Shown one piece after another: positions 1 to 11,883 of a DNA stretch of 64,000 bases. Numbering within the stretch: the stretch's first letter is position 1; every line of letters starts with the position of its first letter. Origin of the DNA: Nematostella vectensis (lineage: Eukaryota; Cnidaria; Anthozoa; Actiniaria; Edwardsiidae); the NCBI RefSeq assembly GCF_932526225.1, contig NC_064035.1, forward strand, positions 4,959,501 to 5,023,500, written 5' to 3'. The position numbers and the translations under genes were made by a program. Below the pieces are notes generated by a model that saw nothing but the letters and a program-made list of their open reading frames with translations, made no database searches and was not told the origin of the DNA.

Positions 1-203
1 GAGAGTTAAGGCGCGCAACGCCCTTGAACTTGTTGTAGTTGGTAAAGTTCTTAAAACAGGTGCACGATGGTGTATAACATTTACCACCACAACTGCTCGT
101 AATATTTCACAGATGCTGCGCTGGGTCTACTGGCTCCAGTATCCGCACTTACGCTTTGTATGATCACGTTCGTGCAATGCATATTTTCTATTTCATTGTA
201 TAG
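1..203. other. Intron sequence upstream of the first visible peptidase exon
   Basis: I could not place any exon of the carboxypeptidase gene here. The stretch ends in a pyrimidine-rich run and an AG at 202-203, which is the acceptor of the first exon seen. The N-terminal exons of the gene (cytoplasmic tail, membrane anchor, start of the ectodomain) must lie before the window. Confidence 0.5.
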
Positions 204-3200
204 CCGCTGACCACATTTGAGCGCAAGCACGAGCCGGAGGTGATGCCCTCGTTCCTGTCTTCCCCGCTGAATGCAAGTGTCGATGGAGACGTCGTGTATG
301 TAAATTACGGACGCGATGAAGATTTCGACAAGCTGAAAGAACTGGGCGTGTCTGTTAAGGGAAGGATCGCGTTTATGCGAATGGGACGCGTTTACAGAGG
401 GAACAAGGTTCGTGTCATAGCGTAACCCAAGTGTATCTAGAAAAACTAGAGGGTCTACAATTCTGATTATCGAAAGACCACAAGGCCAAAACGACGTAGA
501 AAAAAAAAGCATAAGTAAATGCCTTTCCAGAACTGCAAAGGTATTTTTTAAACAACAAGGTGAAAACTCGCCATGTATCGAGTACGAGCAGTCTCTTAGA
601 ACATAAAGTTTGATTACTTATATTGATACTTGTTTTTATGAACGAGAAGATTTTTGTCGTAGGTTGTTGTGGCGCTGTTCTATTGTTGTAGCATCAATTA
701 TTTTTCTTGACTTTTATTGACACCGTGAAGGTACGCAGCGCCGGATATAATGGCGCCATAGCAGCTCTTATTTATCAAGACCCAGAGCAATTCGCGCCCG
801 AAGGACCAAACAACACGTTTCCAAACTCTTGGTGGCTGCCGGATACTGGAATACAGCGTGGCGGCGCTGGGCTTGGGTCCTGGCCGGGGGATCCGCTGAC
901 CACAGGGTACCCGGCAGTTGATGGCATTTATAGGATGCCCGTCAGCAAGCTTGGTCAGCCAAAGATCCCGTCTTATGGTCTTTCATACGGCGACGCGTTA
1001 AAAATTCTTAAAAGAATGAAAGGCAAGTATTTAGGGAAGGATAAGTAGCGACGACGGCGACGGATAAGAGGACGAAACAGAGTGATTTCTTAGAAGTTTT
1101 AACGTTTAAATGGAATTTAAATTTACCCTGGGTACCAGAGCCTCCAGACTCCTCTCGTCCAGTGACGCTCGTCGCGGCATTTTGGCTGAGCGTCACTAGA
1201 CGAGAGAAGTTTTGAGGCTCTGGTTTCCAGGGTAATGTTATGACATAAATATCCTCGAAATTTTTAAGTAATGCGGTTTAGTAAAGATTAACTTTACAAC
1301 ATTTCACATATTGCCTTAACCCTGAAACAACAAAAGCGACTTTCGCCAACGGAAAACCTTGAACAAATATAGCCTACAAATTTTCGTATTTTCAGCGTTA
1401 AGATTAGACCAAAGTAAGCTGTCCCGGCAGCTCTTTGTACTTGACTATTAAATGAGCCAGCTTTAACATGAGCCAGCTTTAGAAGACTAAATTTTTCAAT
1501 GTTAAAATTGTTAACTCTTTCGCGCAACCGGCTTTAACTTTATATTATCACGAACGTGATCCTATCCGTGACTGCAAAGAAACCCAGGCTTTAATGATGA
1601 TTGCTCTCCGTCCACAGGGCCTGACGTACCGCCACACTGGGAGGGAAAACTAGACGTTCGGTATAGACTTGGCCCAGGCTTCACGCAGGAAAACACGAAA
1701 GTGCACTTGACCACTAAGTCCAAACGCGTCATGCATCCAATTTTTAACGTCATAGGGACTATCCGAGGTCGTGAAGAACCCGACCGCTACGTCATTGTCG
1801 GTAACCACAGAGACTCTTGGGTCTTCGGCGCCAGCGATCCGTCCAGCGGTACTGCTATTCAAATGGAGGTGTCACGTGGTTTAGGCGAACTTCTCAAGCG
1901 AGGTTGGCGACCAAGAAGGACCATAATCCTGTGCAGCTGGGACTCTGAAGAGAGAGGAGTCAGCGGCTCCACGGAGTGGGTAGAGGAGCATGCGCAGATT
2001 CTAAGGAGACGCGCTGTCGTCTATTTGAATATCGATACAGGGGTCAGCGGTAATTTCTCGCTCAATGTTGATGGAAGTCCACTGATAGAGAAGATTCTGG
2101 TTGCTACTTCGAAAGAGGTACGAAAACTATTCAAGCGTGCAAAGATGGCTTACAAGTCTGCTCTTAACTATAATGCTAATCCCTTTTTACCGACCACGAA
2201 TAATGCATCTCCATGAAACACGATAGATTTAACATGGCTCCATACACTCACTTTTTTATCAGCTTCAACATAAGTAGAGCAAGGGTCGGGCGAAATGGTT
2301 GGGTTGTTTGTTAGACTGAAAGGCAAACTACCTTTTTTGCTCAACCCTTCACTAGTCCTTCAGCCAGACTCTCGGACTAAGTACTCCTACATGTACTGGT
2401 TCAAATGTCAGTTTGTAAGGTAGATGGCTAGGTTTTTCACATAATGCGGGATCATATTCCGAATTCTTTGCAGGTGCAAGACCCAACCACCAAACATGCG
2501 GCTAGTATGTATGACGTCATCACCGAGCGTGACAAAACCAAACTGCGTGGCGGTGTTCCTGTGTGTGACAACCTCGCACTGGGGAGTGACTACGTAGCGT
2601 TCTATCATCTAATAGGCGTGTCCTCCGCCGACTGGTCCTACATATTCGGAGATAAAAAGCACAAAATAAGGCGATCCTACCCGCTTTATCACTCAATCCA
2701 CGACAACTTCGAGTGGATGAAGCGCTTTGTTGACCCACAATTTCAGATTCACTTGGCTGTAGGGAAATTCACGAGTAGGATGGTGATGAAGATGGCAAAC
2801 TCAATCGTCCTACCATTCAACGCGACAAACTTCGCCCTCAAATTGAAATCTGAGATAAATGAATTAAAGAGGCTACCTGGGTTAGACAAGAGCCCAGTAG
2901 ATCTTAGATGGTTGATTAATGCTACAAATGTATTTGTAGATAGAGCCGTGAAATTTGACACAGCCGTAACCCACATGGTAAAAAGTGATTTATTGGCACG
3001 CCGGAGAGTAAATGACCAGCTAATGCAGGTAGATCGAGCATTTATAAATACGCTGGTCCAGACATCTAGGCTTTATGACCGCCACGTGCTATACGGACCG
3101 GACTGGACAAATATCTACAAGGGCGTGTACTTCCACTTGGTCAAACGAGCTATTAGGGACGCTGAAGCGGGCAAAGACTCCTGGGATGCAGTGGAGAAAG

Positions 3201-3262
3201 AGGTGTCTGTGTTGACTTTTTGTTTGCGGTCAGCGGCTGAGATGTTAGAGCCAGAGGAGTGA
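204..3262 (+). CDS. Glutamate carboxypeptidase II-like M28 metallopeptidase (NAALADase family), 3' exons
   Basis: Four exons are visible: 204-407, 731-1022, 1618-2117 and 2474-3262, ending in a stop at 3260-3262. Junction phases are 0, 1 (with a GC donor at 1023-1024) and 0, and reading stays open throughout. Family knowledge: type II membrane ectopeptidases of the FOLH1/NAALAD2/NAALADL1 group with apical, M28 peptidase and helical dimerisation domains. The first two exons hold the apical/PA part (VYVNYGRDEDF, GRVYRGNK, GDPLTTGYPA). Exon 3 has GNHRDSWVFGASDPSSG (first His and Asp metal ligands), the WDSEE pair with the catalytic Glu, and LNIDTG with the next Asp. Exon 4 has YPLYHS with the last His ligand. 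The zinc site therefore looks complete, so an active enzyme is likely. The substrate pocket differs from human GCPII (see findings). The 5' end is cut off by the window edge. Orthology to a particular paralog is uncertain. Confidence 0.9.
1125..1238. repeat. Foldback element (MITE-like) in a peptidase intron
   Basis: Arms of about 45 bp at roughly 1125-1171 and 1188-1238 are reverse complements with a few mismatches. The outer parts read ACCCTGGGTACCAGAGCC and, inverted, the same with small changes. The centre is about 20 bp. It lies in the intron between exons 2 and 3 of the peptidase gene. A related terminus occurs at about 25186-25206, so this is a dispersed family. Confidence 0.75.
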
Positions 3263-4299
3263 AGTACTTCCCTAGCTAAGGTTGGGTCAGGCACCCTCCC
3301 TACTCCATTTGCTGCCAAAAAGAGGTTGTTGAGCATTCTCACATAATCCCTCGTATCTCCTAGCTCACATCAGCACAGTCTCTGGGGGGTAGTTTTAATC
3401 GCAGATTTGACATATAAACTCTCTCTCTCTCTCTTGCGGTCCTTTCTCCCTTTTTCCTCATTCTCGAGTGTAAATTGTTTTATTGATTGTTTCATCAACG
3501 CATGCGTTTGGATTTTATTATGGTGTATACTACAAAAGTAGGCTGATACAACAATACGACTTGGATACTTAATCATCTTATGTTTATTTTCTATGGAAAA
3601 TATCAAAAAATATAAAAAAGATACCTTTACCAGATTTGTTGCTCATCGATGATGACATGCATATTAACGACCCTCCATAACTATTAATCAAAGGCCTTAA
3701 TTACATTTTCCGGGGTAGAAATAAATTCCAAAACTCTAAAAACAGCATTTTCTGATTTTAACAATTCATTGCGACTTTTGAAAGCTTCATTTATATAAAA
3801 GGCATTCGGGGGTTGTTGGGGGATATTTTAGTGTCAATTTTTAAGGTGTAAAAATATCTTCCTCTGAGGAAGCTATCCATCGTAGAAAATGCATCTTTTT
3901 CTTGAATCACTAACACAGAAAAAAGAATTGAGAAAAATGAAACGCGCGACAAATTGTGTAAATTTATCGCGTTTTTTTCTCATCTTTGAAAGGCCAAAAG
4001 CCTATGACGTAAAATGGATTATAGCTATAGTTATAGTGAAAATCTCTGAAAACAATTGTTTGATAATTTCCCTGCATTTCAGCTTTACAGGGTTTTACGG
4101 TCCGAGGTGAGGCGCCTGTTAATAGCGAGGTGTCCGTTAGTCGTGAATACATATCACTTAGCCTGCTAGCCGGCTCTCATTGTGGGGTATTCGGAAATGT
4201 TTTATTTTCGAATATTGGGAACCCTGTTCGCGCGCGAAGGCCGAGGTGCGCTGGGCTTATAGACAGGAGAAGTTTAGTCATTCGTAACCAAAAATGTAA
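3263..4299. other. Intergenic / 3'UTR region of the peptidase gene
   Basis: No gene seen. A (CT)n run lies at about 3420-3434. The sequence is otherwise AT-rich and without recognisable coding similarity. The peptidase 3'UTR should occupy the first part, but no AATAAA close to the stop is convincing. Confidence 0.5.
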
Positions 4300-4451
4300 T
4301 GCATAGTCGAGTCTTCAAAACAACACAGTCATCTCTGCTTGAATTAACTTGACGAGACTTGGTCTCACTACAAATTGCTATTTATTCCTAGTCTTAACTT
4401 GGCTTTGTCCGTCTAGTGATGACTGCATTGTTTTGAAGACTCGACTATGCA
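4300..4451. mobile_element. MITE-like element with 34-bp terminal inverted repeats
   Basis: The ends read TGCATAGTCGAGTCTTCAAA at 4300 onward and the reverse complement ending at 4451. The arms are about 34 bp with roughly three mismatches around a core of about 85 bp. There is no coding capacity, so it would be a non-autonomous DNA transposon. No clear target-site duplication was found. Confidence 0.75.
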
Positions 4452-5306
4452 ATTTGTTTGGGCCCTGTGTTGTGACATGTATGAGAAAGATTCTACTGCC
4501 CACCACATTTGGATATAATAAAAATATATGTATAATCTTGTTTTTGTTGTAAATACCATATCACAACACTGATTGGGGCAAGAAAGGTAAGATGCATCAT
4601 TTCTTGAGGTGGGGGTGGACTTGAGGTGTGCTCCATTTAAGTATATGGGGATTTTCCTATCTTTTACAGTGTAAAAGTCCTACAAATACTATCCCCGCAG
4701 CAGAGATAGCACCGAAATAAAATCCAAGAAAACTGAGAATGCCTTGAAAATTGCTAAATATTTCTTGAACAATTTTTGGTTCACTGCTCTCAATCTCAAG
4801 TGCTATCACTTAGGGGTAAATATATAGGCGGTTACCAAGCTATCCGATACCTGACCCCAAACTTATCAGACGCTGAGTTTAATGATGCTCGATTCCGAAG
4901 ATGTTTATTCGGGAGTTTCCGATTGACAGGTTGGGTATGACCGCTGCAAGGCCGCGGACTCGACCACAATCTATACGTCTCCGTGGGAAATTGCTTCCCA
5001 AAAAAAGTCCTTGATATCTCAAAACGGTCCCTGATTCTATACCTTGCCTACACGTCGACCTCACGGCTTAGATATTTGTCATTTGAAGACTAAGGCATTT
5101 TTTCCCGAGAAAGGAAAGCATCATCTACACATTTGGAGGTTTGTTTGCTTCTATTTTCATCGTAAAAGCTTGTACGAAGCTCTAAATTTTGGAGAAAATT
5201 GACTCGAGACTTGTTTTGATCGTCGCTGAAATCTACTCCGCATTTGTAAAAATCTTCCCCATGCCACTTTCCTCTCCTTACAGCTAAAGTTGTTCTTATT
5301 TGCATA
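4452..5306. other. Intergenic, no gene seen
   Basis: No coding similarity on either strand. The open frames are short and lack splice context or family motifs. Confidence 0.5.
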
Positions 5307-6048
5307 GCTGCCAACCCCCAGACTTGAAAAACCGGGAGATTATTTTTTGGCTGGAGGGGAGGGGGTACGGGATGAGGGGGGGGGGGGGTGGGGATTAGCA
5401 AATCACAGAGTTTTGCTCGAAGATGTGTGTGTTCTTTGGTTCTCTTATTGTTGTTGGCTACCCTATCGTAAAGCAAAACAAAAGATGGTAAAATAAGTCT
5501 GTTTTTCCAGAAATTCATTTAACTTTGTAACAAATATTCTGAATAATATATTCAAACGATATTACGCTTGTACAATCTCAGTTTATATTTATTTGATAAA
5601 ATATGATAAAATGGTGAAAACTTTGATCGAAATTTTCGCGATGTTCACTTTCGAAATAACTTTGCAATTACTTTTTGGTAAAACACTAGATTGACTTGAC
5701 TAATCTGCTAATGGTTTGATGTCAAGAACATCAATTTCAACTACTTTTTGAGAGGCCAGATTTCCTCAACAATTCGCACGAAAATATGGTCAAACTTGAT
5801 TGGTCGATATATGCAAGCATTTCAGTATTGCGGGAGTAGTCCTGTGGTCTACAAGAAACGCCTGGAAAAGGCTCATTTAAAGTTTCTCGAAAAAACCTCG
5901 AAAACGTCATAACTTGAATACAAACTATAAGAATTGCATAACTTTGTGGCTAAAATCCAACTTTTACTTCAAAAACAACTCGACTAATTAAAATTTTGTC
6001 ATAAACCGGGAGATTTAAGGTAAAACCGGGAGACCGGGAGAGTTGGCA
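5307..6048. repeat. Dispersed repeat bounded by CTGCCAAC / GTTGGCAG
   Basis: The left end begins CTGCCAAC and soon carries ACCGGGAG. The right end carries ACCGGGAG twice and finishes GTTGGCAG, so the ends are short inverted repeats. Near the left end is a poly-G run (about 5377-5389). No coding content is recognised. It could be a MITE, but the boundaries are inferred from the ends only. Confidence 0.5.
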
Positions 6049-6401
6049 GGTAGGTATTTGTATTTCTTTTTTATTCTTCTGCGAGTTTCCATGCACTAAT
6101 TTCGACGCTCCCTCCCACGGCAAGGACCTCTTTGGCTCTTGTCAAATCTTCGCAGCCACAGGTGCATAGGCATGTTTTTGCGCTCGCGGGGACGAGGCAA
6201 TTTTGACGGTTGCCAAATTCATTGTGGTCAAGCATATTTCGACGACAAAAAGACGAATATTCTGCCGGATTCCTCTGCAATGAAGAATCGTGTGGCGCTG
6301 AGGTTTGGACTGGTTGGACTCCAACTATCTGTTAGGATGTCGCCGTGATTTGAGCGAGATTAAGCGCGAAGCAGAAGTGTGTTTTTGAGGACGGAACGTG
6401 A

Positions 6402-6580
6402 GTGAATCTTGAAAAGGGCGCTTCTACGATCAAAGAACACGCAAAAAGTAAACATAAACACAAAACTAGACAACACACGTCTTTTTAACAAGTTGTTTTT
6501 ATTTTTCACTAATTTTGATTTTCGCCCTATGTTTACCGTAAAATCAATAGGGACAAATAAAGAGCTTGGGCTACCTGTGG
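6402..6580 (+). repeat. Dispersed repeat copy 1 (about 178 bp)
   Basis: It starts at GAATCTTGAAAAGGGCGC and ends at CTTGGGCTACCTGTGG. It is a near copy of 7664-7849, differing by scattered substitutions. Sequence after the shared GGGCTACCTGTG diverges, which marks a sharp right boundary. Confidence 0.8.
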
Positions 6581-7663
6581 TTGCAGTGGTACTTCTTAGG
6601 TATCCCAGTTCCCCTTAGTACAGTGGGTTAGTTTGACCAAATTCCTGACCTTTACCTAGCTACATGCCTCCTTACTTGGTCGATAACATTATTCTTTAGT
6701 AAAGCTTTCAACTATCGCATAACATAAACTAATTGAAATGATCATCGTGTCCCATCTATCCCTATCAGAAACTAGTACAGTCTAATATTTTGGCCATTAA
6801 CTATTTCTTTCTATTGCTGCCAGCACATGCAGCTCTCTGTGACAATGGGAGTGACACATAAATGGTCTGATAAAAGCCTTTATACAATCACCTGATCTGT
6901 TAAAGCTGAAGTGTAGCTAGTGGTAAAGCTGGTGTAGCAGTCCTTAACACTGGGGATCATTCGATATCGGGAGAAAGTTGGCACCTTGAGGTTGAATACA
7001 TCACGCACCCAAAAATTTTAATATTTACTAAGCTCTAAGCTGTCCATAGTAGGCTTGCAACTTGTAGACAAGGGCAACTTGGGGTATACTGGAGTGATTT
7101 TAGGGGTAATAAGTTTAGTGGCAACAATAAAAATAAAATACAAATTCAGTGATTAGTTGATGTTAGCCTCATGTAGTGCATCATGCATTGATCACCCTTG
7201 CAAAGCCAGGATTCACAAAAAAATGCTTTTTGTTGGTTGAGTTGGAAGCATCCGCCCCCTACCCTCACCCCTAGCTTTGTGCCAGAATTGAGAACAATCA
7301 TAGTCCCAAGGCTCAAACATTGGTTTTTATCGTAAGAAAAATGGTTTAAATTTTCAGATCAAGAACTAGGACTTTTTGTGTCCCCCTCAGAAGACTTATC
7401 CAAACTTTTTGAGTAAAAAAATATCAAATAGTTTATTTAGACAAACACTTCATTGCCAAAAAAAAACACCCGGATAAGATTATCAACTAGCTCTTGAGGA
7501 CAAAGGTGGAACATGAGGACAAGGTGCAACTGAACATTCTGAAAAACAATTTCAGTTTAAAAAAAATAAAACAACAAAAGCTGTAGTGTTTTTATTTGCT
7601 TATTTGTTTCATGGAAAAATCGCCAGCAAACAAAAAGTTTAAGTATAAAATTTTAAAATTTCA
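6581..7663. other. Intergenic between two repeat copies, no gene seen
   Basis: No coding similarity on either strand. The stretch is AT-rich with several homopolymer A runs. Confidence 0.45.
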
Positions 7664-7849
7664 AATCTTGAATCTTGAAAAAGGCGCTTTAATACGACCA
7701 AAGAGCACGCAAAAAGCTAACATAAACACAACACTAGACTACACACGTCTTTTCAACCAGTTGTTTTTTATTTTTCACTAATTTTGATTTTTGCCCTATG
7801 TTTACCGTAAAATCAATAGGGACAGATAAAGAGCTTGGGCTACCTGTGC
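7664..7849 (+). repeat. Dispersed repeat copy 2 (about 178 bp)
   Basis: This is the second copy of the 6402-6580 repeat in the same orientation, again ending at GGGCTACCTGTG. The last dozen bases recur at 8387-8399, just upstream of the orphan glycosylase exon, which suggests a third copy truncated to its right end. Confidence 0.8.
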
Positions 7850-8428
7850 TCGACACAACTCGAACATGAAGCGATTTCCCCTAAGTTAGTGGGAAATAAG
7901 GTAGGCTAAATAATAACGGCAAAATTTTTGGGGTCGTAGCTTTTGGGGTCACAGGTTTTAGGTTTTAGGTCTTCGTTTTGTAGACATCCGCGTCGCTATC
8001 ACGATTTTTTTCGAATTCAAAAGAAAGATCCTTGCCGCTCAAACGGCAAACGGGAACGAGTAGCCGATTAGGTATGGTTGGAAAGATAAATATGTGTGCT
8101 ATGATTCTGCGAGGTTTATTTTGTCGTGCGAGTCTGGATTTCGAAACGGTCGGTGGATGGATTTGTTGAGCACTTTGGAATTTGGCGGTTGTCGGAGTTT
8201 GCAACCTTGTCTATTTTATATACATAAGGCGACGGGAAAAATTTGCAGCTTTAGAATGACAAATAATGGCGGGTTTGAGCAGCAGCAACGTCAAGCTACT
8301 TTTTTATTTTCAAATCAGAATATTTATCTCAACAAATTTTTCGCTCATACAAACTCTGTAATAAACTTACACTCGCCGTGAGCCTGGGCTACCTGTGGTA
8401 GATCCGACAAGGCTTGTCATTCGTTTAG

Positions 8429-8572
8429 CGGTAACGGCGAGAAACGTAGCGATGTTCATGGAACCAGGCACGGCTTATGTATACTTCATCTACGGGATGT
8501 ATTATTGTCTGAATATCTCGAGTCGCGAGGAAGGCGCTTGTGTGTTGACCAGAGCTCTGGAGCCAGTCAACG
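8429..8572 (+). pseudogene. Orphan exon of DNA-3-methyladenine (alkyladenine) glycosylase
   Basis: This 144-nt open segment has an acceptor (CGTTTAG) and a donor (GTTAGT). It encodes 47 complete residues, including [28 protein letters not shown] and [11 protein letters not shown]. That matches the central part of metazoan MPG/AAG, which excises alkylated purines in base-excision repair. The aromatic base-flipping-pocket region (YVY..YGMYY), the Asn of CLN and the Arg of TRALEP are kept. The catalytic Glu lies in an upstream exon in the family. I found no other MPG exon on either side in the window, so this is either an isolated captured exon or part of a gene with very long introns. It lies about 30 bp after a repeat terminus. 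Confidence 0.7.
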
Positions 8573-9026
8573 GTTAGTATGAATATCTGAATTCATGTTA
8601 TACATAGTATCGTTAAACAAATAATGTTAAATAGTTCTTTACACTCTGTAAAATAATATTAGTTGAATAAATGTTGAATAAATGAAGCTAGTATTACCCT
8701 CCTTGAAATATTGAATTCAGATGAGTTGCCAGGGTTTACTCAGGGGACGGGCAGACATAGGTCGCATGTTTATGATTTGGCAATCCCCCAGATTAAAGTC
8801 TGCTTAGCAGCCGCGCTAAGTGTCACGCACGCCTTCCCCACAAGTGGCTGCTGTAAACCGAACCACACTCCTTTCCCTTTCTCGACCAATCAGAATCCCG
8901 AAACAGTTCGCGCGCTATGCTAATTGCCTTAGTGCGAGTAAGCACGGCAGTGAGAATATCCAGAAAGTGTCGCATCTAAATTCAAGATTTCTTCATTGGA
9001 CAATCATCAAAAGTTGGATATCAAAG
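8573..9026. other. Intergenic with a dispersed repeat motif
   Basis: No gene seen. About 8798-8835 contains GTCTGCTTAGCAGCCGC, which recurs inverted at about 56033-56072, marking a dispersed repeat family. Confidence 0.5.
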
Positions 9027-9308
9027 CAGGGGCGGTACAGGAAGGGGGGGATTGGGTGGATATCCAACCCCCTCTTTGAGTAAAAAAAATCGAAATGTCA
9101 CTTTGTTTGAAGACAATAAATGTCTGAGGGACGGTAGGTACTGTCCATTCTCCTTCGCCAGCTTGACTTTGCTGACGCGACAAATCCAATTCAGCGTGAA
9201 GAATTGTAAAATCTATGTAGCGACCTATCAAGAACCACTGGATCAGTTATAGGCCGTCTAGCCGGCCATTTATCCACCCCCCATTTTGAAGTCCTGGATC
9301 CGCCCTGG
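9027..9308. mobile_element. Short DNA-transposon-like element flanked by CAAAG
   Basis: The left end is CAGGGGCGG and the right end is CCGCCCTGG, short imperfect inverted repeats. CAAAG occurs directly outside both ends (9022-9026 and 9309-9313) as a probable target-site duplication. There is no coding capacity. Confidence 0.6.
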
Positions 9309-11724
9309 CAAAGCAATTGTTGTAGGCAAGAAATATTTTTTGTTAGTTTGCCTACAGGCTCAGGAACGGGAGTACTCTATGGTTTATGGTGCATGGCTCT
9401 GAAAGACGAAATGATCAATGCCCGGGGTGGGGTGAGGGGCGGAGGGGGACTCTCCAGAAAAGGGACGGGCCTGGTCGTCACATCTTTTAGGGTATAACAC
9501 TTTCGACCAACTGCCATCCCTAAGGGGGAGTTGAAGGATTTTTTCCAATTTTGCCATTTCTTATGGTATAAAATTCGTGCGAAAAACGTCATTCAGGATT
9601 AGCACATTAGACAGAGCTTTTGCCATTTGATACACGTCCAACAGATGTACGTCCATAATCATGTGTGTCATAAATTTTCCCATGATTATTCGTTTTGTTA
9701 AAAAAAGCTTATTTCTAAAATATGGAACGAGCGTGGGGTCCCAGGAGAAGAGAGGAGCGGCAAAGACTGAGAATCGATCCATATCGCTAACAACTTTGGC
9801 GTATTTACTTCCGCTCTAATCTAAACGGAAAACAAATTGTAGTGATAATAGAGCTCTGGTAAAGTTTTCTTACTCCCTGAATACAAATTTTCGATAGCAA
9901 ATTTCATATCATTGGGGCCGGTGTCCAGGGGGGGATCGGACGAACCCACCCGGCTTGAAGGTCCGCTCAGATTTAACAAAAAATATATAACGTTTAGCTG
10001 AATATACCGTGCACATTAATATGTCTTTAAAATTACTATAAAATATTTTTTAAATAATTATCTTTATTTTTATTATTATTATCGCTATATGTTAAAAAGC
10101 ACCCTATTAATGACATTTTAAATATTAGATTGAATTGATTTGAAGTATTGATTGCCTAATGTAATTAGGCGAGGAGAGGGGTATACCGAAAATTTGGTCT
10201 GCTAAATTGGAAAAACGAACCACCCCGGGATTTCAAAGATTTTCACTTCTTTAACCCTGGATTTATTGCCTCGCCCAGCCTCATTATTCACTTACGTTAA
10301 GTGACGTAGATAGAAGGGCAATGTTATTATCGTGAAACCAAAACACCATTAAAGAAGTTTTGGACATGGCCAATAGACAATAACAAAAGCTATGGGAGTT
10401 AAGTTGAATCTTAGAATGTTGATAAGGGTATTGGAGAAGCAAGAGCCGTTTCGGCCGTGAAATAACATATTTCTCTATTCATATACTAATTTCATTTGTA
10501 GGCGCAACATGCTTGCAAAAACACACACGCCCTAATTGACTAAATTAGCAGGAAAAAAAAAAAAGAAATGACCATTTTTGCAATAGAGATCAGGATCATC
10601 GCGGGGGACTTATCTCTCGCGCGCTCATCCACCAGATAAAGGAAATCCCAGTTTATTGGGTTTCTGTCAGTCTTGAACAAGCTGCTTAATGGCCAAGGCC
10701 GCATCCTGACGTCAAAAGGGGTGATCCGGACCCGGATGTTAACATACACGTCTGTCCATTTAAGCGGTTATTTACTAAGCTCACAATTTCCCTCTTTGAA
10801 CAAATGCAACAGCCACCAAACAACTAGCCAAACATTGGAGTTGATAAGACCTCCTCGTATCCTAGCGCATGTGGCAAAACAAGGCAATCAGATAGATCGC
10901 CTACGCCCTCCTCAAACACATGAGAACCCTATGATGATAGCATCAAGGGTTTTGTGCCTTCAAGAGTGAATACTATGGATTCGTGTCTTTATACCAAATG
11001 TTATAATATTATCATAGTTCAATCCATTGTCGAGTCTTACTAGTTTTTCTTAAACGTCTTATTTGTTTATGTCATTTGAGTGTTATTTTTATTTCCAGAA
11101 CTTGTTCACTTAAATGTTTTCCGGCCTTCTTGCTCGAATGCTAACAATTTTTGTGTCATTATTTTCCATGTTTATCGTCCGTTTCTGAAATCAATTATTT
11201 TCCGGGCAAACGGTTTTCACTGTATCCACTCCCATCCTTTGGGTTATTTCTTTTCTAATGCATCGATGTGACATTTATGAGGATTTGACGGTCCTTGTTA
11301 ACCTGTCACAATCAATCATTTTATCTGATACATTCAATAAAACAGGGACTGATCTGAGACAGCGAAATATCCCTTCCTTCCATTTATTCCTATCTTATTT
11401 CCATTTCTACAGTTCTATGATTTTAAGTACTTTTTAACTCCCTCGGATGATAAATGGTCGATCGGTGGTTCTTTTTTAGTGCACTTGTTCTCTATTTGTC
11501 ATTTAAAGATGTGAGGTTTTGCATTTTGCGTTCACTATTTCGAGTTTGAATGCTGAACCCGGTTTATTAGCATGGTTGTTTAAACACCTGTTCCAGCTGT
11601 ACAAACATTGTCAGCCAATCCCTTCAACCGAGAACCGTGGGCTATCGCTAATTGATCTTTAGCTTATATTTAACCATAATTAGTTTACAATCACAAGCAA
11701 AATATTATTGTCTTGTTCTTGCAG
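9309..11724. other. Intergenic, no gene recognised
   Basis: About 2.4 kb without coding similarity on either strand. It is AT-rich with scattered homopolymers. No clear repeat boundaries were seen, though GGGGGGATCGGACGAACCCA-like fragments near 9930 resemble common dispersed repeats. It may hold upstream regulatory DNA of the neuropeptide gene. Confidence 0.45.
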
Positions 11725-11883
11725 TGTGTAATTTCAACGCAGTATCAATTTCCGCTACCCATCGGTTTGCCAAAAGCCCCTGTGATATTTTTAATTCCGA
11801 ATACTTGGTTAAATTGCCTGCGAGGCTAAGCACAGAGACACACGAAGGGCAACGAGCCAAGGAAGGTTCAACACTTCAACATC
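11725..11883 (+). other. Candidate 5'UTR exon of the GLWamide gene
   Basis: A 159-nt segment sits between a strong acceptor (TTGTTCTTGCAG) and a strong donor (ATC then GTAAGTAAG). It contains no ATG, as expected of a leader exon. The coding exon of the neuropeptide gene 1.9 kb downstream opens with an acceptor only 5 nt before its ATG, so at least one upstream leader exon must exist. The assignment is by position and splice signals only. Confidence 0.35.

Noticed and set aside
8094-8381. 95-codon frame just before the glycosylase exon as an upstream MPG exon
   Set aside because: No similarity to the N-terminal MPG motifs such as the catalytic Glu region.
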